Part shown: in pieces, positions 11,369 to 21,992 of the stretch
How the letters are laid out: every line of letters begins with the position of its first letter
Position numbering within the stretch: the first letter of the stretch is position 1
From: Arsenophonus sp052174495
GTDB lineage: Bacteria > Pseudomonadota > Gammaproteobacteria > Enterobacterales > Enterobacteriaceae
Assembly (NCBI GenBank): GCA_052174495.1
Contig: JBQMRR010000007.1
Location: forward strand, 186,001-250,000
Direction of reading: 5' to 3'
DNA: 64,000 nt
The notes under the pieces: model-generated
What the model was told of the DNA's origin: nothing
The model's input: the letters and a program-made list of their open reading frames with translations, nothing else
The model's database searches: none
Translations under genes and position numbers: made by a program

Positions 11369-11574
11369 ATTTAGTGTTTTTATAATCTATTTTACTTACA
11401 ATATCAAAATTTAGCTCGAGTATCTGAACTTAATAGAAAAATATTTTTGTTACCAGAATTAATGGTTTTAATATGATTCCTTTGTATGCTCGAAATAGAT
11501 TTTTCTTGGTGCTAAATAGCGATCAAGCTCGTTAAGCGGCTTTCAAGTACTTTCGTATCATGAAATACTGTAGG

Positions 11575-11815
11575 AATATCGGAAAATTTGTCAATTTTTA
11601 TTGAATTGGATTTTGTGACAGTGATGATACGAAGCGGACATCTTGAAGCACTGTAGTTCGAGAAAGCAACTATTTTAATAATAGTTAAGTTGTTCTCATC
11701 TGCTTAAAAATAGTTGTACTGGCTAAGGGAATGTAATTTGCTAACTATGCTAAAAACAACGTCCATTTACCTAAATATAATTGTAATTCTAGCAGTTTAT
11801 TGGAGCTGGAGTCTT
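11575..11815 (+). mobile_element. IS256-family 3' fragment, copy c
   Basis: Only the last approx. 240 bp of the repeat is present. It includes the IE.DFVT-like coding remnant (about 11600-11640) and the recurring 3' terminus with the right-end block at about 11690-11790. It sits exactly where the lost C-terminal domain of metG would be expected, so it may mark the event that shortened metG. Confidence 0.6.
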
Positions 11816-11865
11816 CGATTAAATCAGCTTATTTAATTAGAGCAACTTGTAAGTTTGCGTTGTGA

Positions 11866-11914
11866 AAAACATCAAAACTGATTCTATCCAAGATAGAATC
11901 AGTTTTGATGTTTT
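11866..11914 (-). terminator. Strong terminator of metG
   Basis: A perfect 23-bp stem (11866-11888 with 11892-11914) and three-base loop begins 17 bp after the metG stop. On the minus strand the hairpin runs into a short T-run (GTTTTT), the layout of a Rho-independent terminator. In sequence this decayed, a flawless 23-bp stem implies recent formation or continued selection. Confidence 0.7.
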
Positions 11915-11931
11915 AGTCATCGTAAGTACTG

Positions 11932-13581
11932 TTATATTTTGCTAGATGCTGCTAACATAGCGATTATATCGTTCATTTTAACTCGCTTAAATAAGGTTTT
12001 AAATGGTGTAATTTCCTTACTTAACAAGGGTTTACTAATATCATCCCAGTTAAGTGAAATATTTAAAAAAGTTTCTACCCGGCTCGTGAGCCCCGGCAAT
12101 ATAGGTTTTAAATAAATCATTATCACGCGAAATAAATTGATACCCATAGAACAAATATCATGTAAATCTTGTTCACGGCCTTCCTGATTAGCAACTATCC
12201 ATGGTGCTTGTTTATTGATATAACGATTAGCCAGATCGGCAAGTGACATAATTTCACAGATCGCCTTATTGTATTCACGATGACAAAATTGTTGAGCAAT
12301 TTTGTCAGCTGCAGTAATAAATTGCTGATAAAGCTCAGGATCTGCAAGGCGTGATGATAACTTACCATGAAAGCGTTTATTGATAAATCCAACATTGCGA
12401 GCCGCAATGTTGACGACTTTATTAACGATATCGCTATTTACCCTTTGGACAAAATCCTTTAAGTTGAGATCAATATCATTAATGCGGGAAGAAAGCTTAG
12501 CGGCATAATAGTAACGTAAACAATCAGCATCCATCTGATCTAAATAGGCACGCGCAGTAATAAAAGTACCTCGTGATTTAGACATTTTTGCGCCATTAAC
12601 GGTTATATAACCATGAACAAAGATATTGGTAGGTTTACGATAACCACTACCTTCTAATATTGCTGGCCAAAATAGACTATGGAAGTAGATAATATCTTTG
12701 CCAATAAAGTGGTAAAGATCAGCAGTAGAATCTTTGTGCCAATAACTATCATAATCAATATTAGGCTGTTTGTTACATAGATTTTTGAATGTTCCCATAT
12801 AGCCAATTGGTGCATCTAACCAGACGTAAAAGTATTTGCCATGCTCATTAGGAATTTCAAAACCAAAGTAAGGAGCATCACGAGTAATATCCCATTGCTC
12901 TAAACCAACCTCAAACCACTCTTGCATTTTATTTGCTACTTGCGGTTCTAAAGCCCCTGAGTGTATCCAAGTTTGGAGCATATTACTAAATGCAGGTAAA
13001 TCAAAGAAAAAATGCTCTGTTTCACGAATTTCAGGTGTTGCACCAGAAATTACCGAATGAGGATTGATAAGTTCTGTTGGATTATAAGTTGTGCTACAGA
13101 CCTCACAATTATCACCGTATTGATCAGCGGTTTGGCATTTTGGACAACCTCCTTTAACAAGGCGATCTGATAGAAACATACCCTGCTTAGGATCATAAAG
13201 TTGCGAGATTATTTTTTTTTTGATATAGCCACTATTTTTTAGTGTTAAATAAATTTGTTCAGATAATATTTTATTTTCAATACTATGGGTTGAATGGTAA
13301 TTATCGTAACTGGTAGCAAAGTCAGAAAGATCATGTTGATGTTCTTGATTTACTTTACTAATAATCTCCTCAGGCGCTACACCTAATTGCTGAGCTTTTA
13401 GCATAATTGGTGTACCATGGGCATCATCAGCACAAATAAAATAAACCTGTTTGCCTCGCATTCGTTGATAACGAACCCAAATATCGGCCTGAATATGCTC
13501 TAGCATATGGCCAAGATGTATTGAACCGTTAGCATAAGGCAACGCGCAAGTTACTAAAAGTTTTTTTCCGACTTGAGTCAT
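11932..13581 (-). CDS. metG: Methionyl-tRNA synthetase lacking the C-terminal dimerisation domain
   Basis: Charges tRNA-Met and initiator tRNA with methionine. The catalytic signature HLGH is at residues 22-25, and the KMSKS loop (GAKMSKSRGTFITA) is near residue 330. The zinc-knuckle segment with CPKC and CEVC (about 145-160) is intact, as is the anticodon-binding helical domain. The protein stops at 549 residues (MNDIIAMLAASSKI), whereas E. coli MetG has 677. The missing part is the C-terminal OB-fold that binds tRNA and drives dimerisation, so this enzyme is probably monomeric. From memory, Buchnera MetG is also short. The start is supported by an upstream GGAATT ribosome-binding region. 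It is divergent to the mrp pseudogene, as in E. coli. Confidence 0.95.
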   Translation of the reverse strand: MTQVGKKLLVTCALPYANGSIHLGHMLEHIQADIWVRYQRMRGKQVYFICADDAHGTPIMLKAQQLGVAPEEIISKVNQEHQHDLSDFATSYDNYHSTHSIENKILSEQIYLTLKNSGYIKKKIISQLYDPKQGMFLSDRLVKGGCPKCQTADQYGDNCEVCSTTYNPTELINPHSVISGATPEIRETEHFFFDLPAFSNMLQTWIHSGALEPQVANKMQEWFEVGLEQWDITRDAPYFGFEIPNEHGKYFYVWLDAPIGYMGTFKNLCNKQPNIDYDSYWHKDSTADLYHFIGKDIIYFHSLFWPAILEGSGYRKPTNIFVHGYITVNGAKMSKSRGTFITARAYLDQMDADCLRYYYAAKLSSRINDIDLNLKDFVQRVNSDIVNKVVNIAARNVGFINKRFHGKLSSRLADPELYQQFITAADKIAQQFCHREYNKAICEIMSLADLANRYINKQAPWIVANQEGREQDLHDICSMGINLFRVIMIYLKPILPGLTSRVETFLNISLNWDDISKPLLSKEITPFKTLFKRVKMNDIIAMLAASSKI

Positions 13582-13849
13582 AATAAGAATTTAATTCCTA
13601 TAAAAATTGAACATTAATTTAATGTTAACTGATTGCAGTTTTCCAGCTAGCTCTGAAATGACTAATCTATTATTATTTTATCGTAGTTTTACTTGATAAG
13701 TGTTAGTTTATTAATTTTAAATTTTTATTTTAATTAAATTCTTCTTTAGAATTGTATAACTATTTATTTTTAATAAATTAAAATTAAATAAAAAGAAGCA
13801 GGGATAAATTTAGAATCCTTCAAACAAATAAAACCTGAATAATTAACTC

Positions 13850-14905
13850 AGAAGTTGCTGAGGTTTTAACATATTTTATTATCCGAGATTATAAAATAAT
13901 TTTAATACATTAAAAGTATTATATTATAATGTATTTCTTGATGATCTTTTACATATTGAATTAGTTCATGCTTTTTTCTAGGTATGTGTCCCTTTTAAGT
14001 TATTAATTAAGCAGCAAACATCAAGAATTACGAAAATTGCTTGTGCGCATAAGAAGTATACTGTAAATTACGTGATCATATCAATATATTATGTAGAATA
14101 AATAATTTTTCTAGAATCAATGCGATCAGTAATATTACTGATGTAAATTCAGGTAAGGGTGGGGTTGGTAAATCAATTACAACAGTGAATTTAGCGTTGC
14201 ATCAGCGGAATAAGGAGCGAAGGTATGTATTTCCACATGTTGCTATTTATCTTCCTTTATTCAGCTTTGTTGATAGCTGAAATCAGCATTTTATAGGTTC
14301 TAGATTACCTGCAGAACCTGCGGAACTCATAATGCCTTATGAGTTTTCCAACTAATTCAATTAATTATTTGGTTAATGATAATCAAAACATGATATGGTC
14401 CAATCCAATGCTTAGTAAAGCTTTGATGGAAATATTATAGGATACTGAATGACAATATTTAGATTATTTAGTAGTTGATATGCTACTTGTTACTGGTGAT
14501 AACTAGTTAATTCTATTACAGAATATACCCGTTACTGCAGTGATTATTGTCACTACAATGCAAGATAATCGTTTTTGCTTGATGCAATAAATATATCACG
14601 ATTTTTGATAAAATGAAAGTGCTTGTATTGGATATCGTTAAAAATATAAATCTATATATTTATAGTAATTATGGACGTTTAAAGCCCATTTGTGCTCTGT
14701 AGCACAAAGATTATTTAAAAATACAAGTTGTAAACCGTTAAATAAGGATATTCATTACATATTTTTTGAATGAGAAATTAGTTCAAGGTAAACCGACAGT
14801 AATGCGAGATCCAAATAGTGAGTTCGTTACTATTTATTGAGAAATAGTAACAACTATTTGTGATAAAATATCCTGGGTAGGAAAAATCCTACTAAAATTG
14901 CTTTC
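13850..14905 (+). pseudogene. mrp: Decayed mrp/apbC (Fe-S cluster carrier ATPase)
   Basis: Several frames give clear Mrp pieces. VFLDDLLHIELVHAFF lies near 13930. The P-loop SGKGGVGKSITTVNLAL is near 14150-14200. A DYLVVDM segment then a QNIPVTAVIIVTT segment lie near 14460-14560. Stops and frameshifts separate them. The position divergent to metG is conserved. Mrp inserts Fe-S clusters into target proteins, so loss implies dispensability or a substitute carrier elsewhere. The 270 bp between metG and this remnant shows nothing else. Confidence 0.85.
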
Positions 14906-14934
14906 TGAGCTATTTGAGCTAATTTGCATAGATT

Positions 14935-15225
14935 ACAATGGAGTTATATTACCCAATATTGATTAGTATAATTTTAATTGTACAGTTAAACATATCAATA
15001 TTAAGTGATTTCAAGCTCTTAAGCAGAATTGAATGATGGATTTGTAAGCTCATAAAATAGCTTCTATTCATCATTGGATCGCTCGATCATGCTATTCCGT
15101 TTAAGGATGTATCGGCAGGCTAAATCAGTGTTCTATATCAAGCTCTGCACATAAATATTTAAATTCATGGTTTCAAGTGTCTCAACGTTTCCAAATTAAA
15201 AGAGGGTTTTTAAATTTTTATAATT
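14935..15225 (-). mobile_element. IS481-family relic, 3' half on the minus strand
   Basis: Read on the minus strand it carries the decayed segment that in the 55.3-kb copy spells DIEHQLLSSSMHP (canonical D.EH..T.P..PQTNGM.ERFN) and the C-terminal end near 14940-15010. It directly abuts element X, which appears to interrupt it. Frames are broken throughout. Confidence 0.6.
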
Positions 15226-15284
15226 GTATATAAGTACCCGATATATTGTTATTGTGAAAGTATCAATCATCAGCCGCGTTGTCT

Positions 15285-16930
15285 TGGCTTTGATGATTAA
15301 AAAATTAAATCGACTTTTTAAGAGAGTCGAGAAGTCATGCATTTTTCCTAAAAAACAGAGTTGGTTTACTTGATCCATTATAAGTTACAGTTTTATTAAA
15401 GTGTATATTCTTTTATCTAATGCTCTAATTTTAGAGATATTAATCTAGTTTTACTTAATAAGCCTCGTTTTTTACTTTATGCATTGTTTCTAACAATAAT
15501 TCAGTTGCTTGTTCCCAAATTATACATTGATAAAAATAGTCTATCTCTAATATAAAATGTATTTATATAGATCTGTGCGCAATAAATCCTTTTATTAAAA
15601 AAAAGAAGAACTTCGGTTTTTTACGGCCTTTATCTCCAGTACCTTATATACTTTTAGCAATAATGTTCCCCGTTTATAATTCAACAAGAATCTATAGTAA
15701 CAGATCATTTAAATACCTAGAAAATATGATTAAATATATAGCGCCCAAATTATCTCTTCTTGCATCAAAATTTACTTTGTTGGTACTACTAGGGGTCATG
15801 TAGTCAGCTAAGCCCTATTTTTCCCCCTCAGTAATATCACATTTAACGCAGATATCGGGGTGTTTTATCGCTCGAGAGGGTGTATTCCACACTATGCCTC
15901 ACTCTTTTCATCTTTTTAGAAAAGTGTACTTTCTCTAGTAATATTTGTACTGCGCCTTCAAGTAACGCCGCCACTTCTTCCTGGTACGGATATACTTCAT
16001 ACTAGAATAATCTAGTATTTATCAGATCATTCATATAAGAACTCGTTAGATGACAACGCCTCACCAAATTTTTTTTAGCTACTCTTTTTTGAAAGATAAA
16101 ATACCATACAACATGTTAATATTCAGACCGATACGGGTGATGGAGACATAAACATGCAAATATTAATTGAATTATCGATCTTATCGTAAGGTATACAAGA
16201 TAACAATTCGATACCCTGCTTGCGTGCCTCACCTGCAGTATAACACAGTGGTGTTTCTTCAGAGAGAATAGGGTGTTGAGTGAGAACTCAAAGTAGGTAG
16301 TTATTGTTGAAAAGGCCAAATAAGATGAGTATGGTAAAAGTAATGTGTTGTAAGTTATACTCGGATAAAATATGAACCTGTTGTCCTAATCACTACTCGA
16401 TAGCTTTGACATCGCATGAACTTCAGGCTTTTGATTTACAACTTTGGCAGAAAAACAGCGGTAGGGAATTCAGGAAAGATGCAGCAGTAACGCCAAGATA
16501 TATCCCTATAATGGTACAAGTTCCGTAATTAAGCAAGTGTTCACTTAACAAGTAGACGGATATCCACGAGTTTATACTTTTACTGTGTTTTCAAGAAATT
16601 TATTCCAGACATCATTAATTATAAAAAGCAGTTTAGTTTTAGGAATATATACCTTTATATATTACCTTGAGTATTTTGTTAGAAAAATAGAAATTATCAT
16701 CCTTGTCTATATTCGTTAGGTCTATTAGATCAGTTAATCTTTTTTTGTTTGTTCCAAGAGGCAAGAAGAAAGAGATTATCACTATTCCTTATATATGAAT
16801 TCATCGACAAACACATACTTTCAGTTATTATCTCCTCAATGCACTTTTATTCAGCGGCATAGACTTGACTTGTGGCGTTATTAAAACTACAGATAATCGT
16901 AACTAGAAGTAGATAAAAGTCATACTCATT
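15285..16930 (-). mobile_element. Unidentified repeat element X, copy 1
   Basis: This segment is alignable over its length to 24890-26540, sharing blocks such as the ATAAGTTA..TTTTATT region near 15385/24985 and the GATAATCGTAACTAGA block at 16890/26520. Minus-strand frames look protein-like: DLTNIDKDDNFYFSNKI near 16700 and FSTITTYFEFSLNTLFSL near 16290 (with copy 2 filling gaps). I do not recognise the family. It does not match the IS256, IS481 or IS1595 relics here. One end adjoins an IS481 relic, and the other is cut by IS256 copy d. See the findings. Confidence 0.5.
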
Positions 16931-18265
16931 TTTGGTATATAGAGTTTCGGAAATGTTGCGATATCCTCTTGATTAATTTCATGAATGACTTCAAGAACAG
17001 AGAGATGATATGCCATGAATAAGTCTACTATACAGCTATTAAAAAAAATTAGATATGATCTGCGATCCCTTACATGAACTCATATCTAATGGTATCAGAT
17101 AGGTCATAGGTATCGCAATCTTGAGGTGAACTGAAAGAGAAGGGCATATTGCAACAACATGCTCAATCTCACTTTATCGTCATCTGTAATAGTTTTTACC
17201 ACAATAAACTTATACAGATTGTTATTGGCGATGTTGAAATTAAAATGCTTAAGGTCATAGAGGAATCGCAGTAGCAACGGAATATGCTCAACAAGCTCGT
17301 CGCTACCTTATATAAGGCATGTAAAATCAGCGAAAATACTCTCATGGCCTTATCCAAAAAAGTATGTTTATCCATGATTTTACGAAGCTCTATATGCGCT
17401 TTCTCTCGATAAAAAATACATGAATCTTTCTGTACCAACTCTATCAGGAGACTCAAATAAAAATGATTTGAAGAGTTACAGGCAAATGAATGATGCCTTG
17501 TATGATTTTAAGGGATGCATTTTATATTTATTTATTGATCGATGATATCTACTGCGCCTATCAAGTAAATAATCGTTTTATTTACTGCCAAATCGGAGTC
17601 ACTGCATATGAATAAAGGAGGTAATTATGATCAAAGATGCTTATCAAGAGTTAAAATCGAACTAGATTAAACTTCTCAATAGCTACCGAGTAAGTGGCTT
17701 AACTGCATCCTCCAGGATTGCTTACGGGAAATAGTTCTTAGTTTTTTGAAATGCAATGACAAGGAATCCCGGATACACAACATGAATATTGTTTGGTATA
17801 GAAACAGCTCATACGCTACTTTTGCTTGCAAAAGGTATGCAACTAAAAATTAAAGGAATGAGCTTTGGGAAGTCTGCTTACCAGAGAATTACTATGCCGC
17901 TAACAAAGCTTTCAATGCTTTTGTTAGCAAGGGTTTCAGCAAATATAATCTAACCATTAAGAAGCGAAAAATATCGAGAATAACAACTAGAATTCTATAT
18001 CTTTCCATTAGTGCACTGGGCATCAATAAGAGTCTCATGAATCCAATTAATCGATTTTTTTAATAATAGTGAGACTATAAAGCTGTGTACAAAGAATTTT
18101 TGAAGCACTGTTAGTTCGAAAAACAACCATTTCAATGGTATTGAAGCTGTTCACTTCTGCTCAGAAAAGCTGCAAACCCCCCTCCTTAAATGGGGGGTTT
18201 GCTTTTTGACCTGGTGTAACAATATCCATTTAAGGGTGCAGAGTAGATTAATAAAGCATCAGAGC
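16930..18265 (+). mobile_element. Degraded IS256-family element, copy d
   Basis: The full-length repeat starts with the typical left end at about 16935-17030 and runs to the right terminus near 18260. Translated fragments around 17170-17330 correspond to the NGYLPQ..I.T..GDV.IKVPKV part of the transposase, and around 17990-18060 to the catalytic-end RTTNPIES-like region. Frames are broken. The 3' end carries an unusual GC-rich hairpin at 18172-18207. Confidence 0.7.
18172..18207 (+). terminator. GC-rich terminator-like hairpin in the IS256 copy d tail
   Basis: An 11-bp stem GCAAACCCCCC / GGGGGGTTTGC with a nine-base loop is followed by TTTTT, a textbook intrinsic terminator. It replaces the sequence seen at this point in sister IS256 copies, which carry an AACCGGCTAAAAAG-type tail. 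The six-C run is exceptional in this AT-rich window. Confidence 0.55.
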
Positions 18266-18299
18266 CGATATGCACCCAGATTTGCTAATAACTTCCCTG

Positions 18300-18770
18300 A
18301 AATATTTATCCAAATATCACCACGTAAATGATCGGTAAGGATATCTTCAGGATACACTCACTAACTTCATTAATCACTTTATAAACATTATTGGTAACCA
18401 TACTGCAATGTAATCATTTATGGCTTCCAAATAATCTTAGATATCGTGAATATTAGTTGATATATTTTAATGATGCATGAGTATTAACACTCTCAACTCT
18501 ATGTTCATTATCGTACTATTCATTTTGTTAATTTATCTTTCTATTATAAAATAGAAGAATTAAATTTATATAATAATTTATGAACGGAAAGAAAATTTCT
18601 ACTGCGCAAATTTCAACATGTCTGTTCTATCATCAATGACAGATTAATAAATTATTCAATTAGTAGATTAAAGCTGAAATAGGATGTTTTTACTACTATT
18701 ACTTCTATCGTTATGAGTGATAGAAGTGAATTAATTTCGGTAATTTAACTAATTTATTTATACTCATTAT
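18300..18770 (-). pseudogene. dps: Decayed dps (DNA-protecting ferritin-like protein)
   Basis: Minus-strand frames give INLSLMIEQTC.NLRSRNFLS then HKLL (near 18600-18680), matching Dps [25 protein letters not shown]. Later VTNNVYKVINEVSE and DILTDHLRGDIWINI (near 18320-18420) match the C-terminal [22 protein letters not shown] part. Stops and frameshifts interrupt it. The location just downstream of rhtA on the same strand is the E. coli order (dps-rhtA). Loss removes stationary-phase DNA and iron protection. Confidence 0.75.
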
Positions 18771-19010
18771 TTATGCTTCTGCATTACAGATAATATATTT
18801 AGATTTTATCTAAAAAATAACTTTATTATTAGTCAATAGTTTTATTGTTTTATCCTTTAAATTGATAGATTATATTAATTTAAGCGTTATTTAATTAGCT
18901 ATAATTATATATATCGTATTAAAAATAAAAATATAAGAAATAAATCAGCAACAGATTATAGTGTGAGTATATATAGGTTTTAATTCATCCTGTAATAATG
19001 TTAAAATGAT

Positions 19011-19898
19011 TTAATTAATTTCTAGAGTTTCATTTGTTGTTTTCATAATAGATGTTGAACTAATTGATCCGCTAATAATGCAAAATAACCCGAACCACTG
19101 AATTAACGTTAAGTATTCATTAAGAAATATCATGCCCATAAAGGCCCCCATTACTGGCTCTAGACTCATTAATGTACCAAATGTTTTTGTTGACATACGT
19201 GTTAGGGCAAACATTTCAACCATGTAAGGGAAGGCAGTTGATAAAATAGCAACTGCAAGTGCAATTGGTAGAATTGAGAAATTAAATAGCAGTTCAATGC
19301 TAACGGTGAGAAGACTAACCGGAAAAAAAATTAATGTCGAGATAAATAAACCTAAAGCTACTGTCGCTGTACCATAATTAGCACCCGCTCTATGACCAAA
19401 GATGATATACATTCCCCAGCAAATGCCGGCAGCTAAAGCATAAATAATACCGGTTGAATCTAAGTTATTAATACTATTTCCAATGGGAAGTAGAGAGGCT
19501 AAGCCAACAATAACCATTAATATCCAAATAAAATCAATCATGCGGCGAGATGAGAACATTGCTACGGCTAAAGGACCGGTGAATTCTAATGCAACAGCAA
19601 TTCCTAATGGAATCCTTTCTAGTGAAAGATAAAACAGCGAATTCATTGAGCCTAAAGAGATACCATATATAAATAAATATTTAAATGAATGGCTACGTAA
19701 TTTTTTTCGCCAAGGCTTAAAAATTGTAAAAAGAATAATCGTTGCTAAAAATAATCTTAAAGCTGTTACGCCAAATGCACCTATAGTTGGAAATAGACTT
19801 TTTGCTAATGAAGCACCACTTTGTATTGATATCATTGCAAAGAGTAGCAATAATATTAGCAACAACATTTTATACTTTTTATTTAATGCAAATAACAT
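19011..19898 (-). CDS. rhtA: Threonine/homoserine exporter, EamA/DMT family
   Basis: A ten-helix inner-membrane transporter of 295 residues. It shares the RhtA-specific stretches SIQSGASLAKSLFP (about 25-38), GVTALRL, PLGIAVALEFTGPLAVAMFSSRR (about 107-129), and ILSTAFPYMVEMFALTRM then TFGTLMSLEPVMGAFMG towards the C-terminus. In E. coli it exports threonine and homoserine. In a symbiont an amino-acid exporter could matter for provisioning, but that is inference. Downstream dps is a pseudogene, and upstream ompX was not found. Frame intact and length as expected. Confidence 0.93.
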   Translation of the reverse strand: MLFALNKKYKMLLLILLLLFAMISIQSGASLAKSLFPTIGAFGVTALRLFLATIILFTIFKPWRKKLRSHSFKYLFIYGISLGSMNSLFYLSLERIPLGIAVALEFTGPLAVAMFSSRRMIDFIWILMVIVGLASLLPIGNSINNLDSTGIIYALAAGICWGMYIIFGHRAGANYGTATVALGLFISTLIFFPVSLLTVSIELLFNFSILPIALAVAILSTAFPYMVEMFALTRMSTKTFGTLMSLEPVMGAFMGMIFLNEYLTLIQWFGLFCIISGSISSTSIMKTTNETLEIN

Positions 19899-20139
19899 CT
19901 GGAGATAACCTCAAAAAATATAGAAGAATATAAATATTAAAAAATTAAATAATAACTAAGTAATAACAAGAGTTACTCAATAATATTGAATAATTATTAC
20001 ATAAAAGATAATTAAACAAATATTCTTTTCAAATACCTACTGAAAATAGTATATTCACTATATTAGATGTTAATCTTGAAAAAGAAATAACATAAAAATA
20101 TTTATCAAGAACAGGTTATTCATTGTTATTCGAGTTAGT

Positions 20140-20400
20140 TAGCAAAAAAAATACTGGTTTATGAAGGTGTCGCGTTTGTATTATGGGCGTTTTGGCTAAT
20201 TTAGTATTGGAACAAAGGTGGTCGAGTAGTTGGTATAATGCTTAATTTATTAGTTAAACGTGAGATTTTCTACACTAGCCTGACTGAAATTTATATTATT
20301 GATATATGGCATCAACGTAAGCAGAAAATGATTGATTTAGGTGGTGTATTTATTGCGTTATTAGGAGATTGGATATTCTGAAAGAATTTAGTAAAATTTT
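20140..20400 (+). pseudogene. Fragment of a DMT-like membrane transporter gene
   Basis: One frame reads YEGVAFVLWAFWLI, stop, then GRVVGIMLNLLVKREIFY.. and DIWHQRKQKMIDLGGVFIALLG. The pattern (two helices, then W-Q-x-G-x-x-L-I) resembles the C-terminal third of EamA/DMT permeases. The gene cannot be named. It is too short and broken to be functional. The flanks 19899-20140 and 20400-20990 show nothing I can identify. Confidence 0.3.
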
Positions 20401-20989
20401 TACTTGGAGTCAAATTGGTTTACATATGAAACCATATAGCTTATTAAATATTAATAATTATTGACAGCACTAGTAGCTATGATAGAAAAAACGACTGATG
20501 AAAAGTTTTTGCAAGAAAATATAGACATATGGCGATTGTTATTGATAGTTCAGCTATTTTACTTAATTATTTTATGCTACATACCACATACCTTCAGTAA
20601 AAACTTATGATGATCATCTATAGTTGTGTTAAGTTTTTATTATTTGATTTAAATTAATAAGATAGATACTTAAAAAAAGTGACATGCTGGTTTCTCTCAT
20701 AAATATAGAGATTAGCACTAATTTTTTATTCTCTAATCGATTTCACAATTAGGATTAAGGATTAAATTAATTCTTCGAAACTCTGTTCACATAGAGTCAA
20801 AATAGCACTTTTCTTCTGAAAATTTATAGCTATATTGGTAAAGGTTATTACTTTTTTAGTAGAACAATTTTATACTTATATCAGTATTTTACTTACTGTG
20901 GTTTTAAATAGTGTTTTCAATCCAGATAATTGGGTAAATAAATAAAACCCTAAATATCATAGATCTTCTCAATTATTCTTTTAATCGGC

Positions 20990-21405
20990 TAATATAATTG
21001 TTCATATTCTAAATTTAGAATTCTTTATAAAGAATTCTCTGATTATCTAACTTTATTAGCAATAGTGACTAATTCCATGTAGCTAGAAAAATTTCATACC
21101 ATTCAATTTCATCCGAATAAATGATGGACTCTTTATCGATGATCGGCTCAAAAAATAGCTAACACACCCTGCATTAAACTTTTCAAGATCTGATCGCTCA
21201 CATGACCATCTTAATTTATGGTGGATTAAGGCTGCAACTTGTTTTTCCTTTTATTTTTTCATATCATACATTTTTTAGTTATTCTATGTAGAAAATAATG
21301 ATTTCATTTAAAGGAATAGGGAAAATATTTTGTTGATTTCAATAATAGTACTTACTGTATTTATATTGGCTGAAGTTATTAGTATATTTGCTATATGGCG
21401 ATCAA
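20990..21405 (-). mobile_element. IS1595-family relic, part
   Basis: The sequence aligns with 27010-27500 and 47890-48330. On the minus strand the family frame, best kept at 27.0-27.4 kb, includes KRKERIVVLITRNWQDHISD then EILKSLIQNIL, resembling the RG.S..QVPVL.A.DR.G...D.VL..L part of IS1595-type transposases. Here only broken pieces remain, abutting IS256 copy e. Confidence 0.5.
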
Positions 21406-21409
21406 AAAA

Positions 21410-21640
21410 ATTACGTTCCACTCTAATTCTTCATAAATCTATTCTCCATCCTTTAATTAGACGTTGGTTCCTGACAGGAGTAAGGTTAACTCCTCTTAGT
21501 TAGTTTTAGCTTTTTAAGCAAACTTGAAACAAGTTAAATAGGATTGAAAGGATTTTTTCTCAAATCAAAGTTATTTATGTATTGGCTTTATAGCCTCACT
21601 ATCACAAAATCTAATTTAATAAAACTTTATAAAATGGAAA
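21410..21640 (-). mobile_element. IS256-family 3' fragment, copy e
   Basis: About 230 bp of the right end of the repeat on the minus strand (right-terminus block near 21440-21500, then the stretch equivalent to the AL..FEKTTLSMVFKL coding tail). It is truncated at about 21640. The remainder up to 21840 has no recognisable gene. Confidence 0.6.
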
Positions 21641-21846
21641 TTTTTTTATTCTGGTATTTCTTTAAAATGCAATAGAGACACTAACACAACAATTATCTTT
21701 ACGGTTATTTTGCTATTGTTCATATAAATATTGATTGGATTATCTCACTGGAATGAAATGCATGATGAAGAATTAAATATCGCCAAGCTCCGTCCGTTAA
21801 TTTTATATCGGCTATAAATAAAGAAATTTCATATTAATTTAATACA

Positions 21847-21879
21847 ATATAGTTAGTTATTTTTGATAACTAACTATAT
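21847..21879. terminator. Hairpin downstream of ybgI
   Basis: A perfect 13-bp stem ATATAGTTAGTTA / TAACTAACTATAT with a seven-base loop lies about 115 bp beyond the ybgI stop. It is a plausible terminator for ybgI. The T-rich run lies on the plus-strand side, so polarity is uncertain. Confidence 0.4.
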
Positions 21880-21992
21880 CTTACATTTTTTATTATACAT
21901 AAACAACTACAATACTGTATACAAAATACAAAATACTAGTAAACCTACTACTTAATATTTTTTAGATAGCTTAGTATTGATCTTTAGATAAA

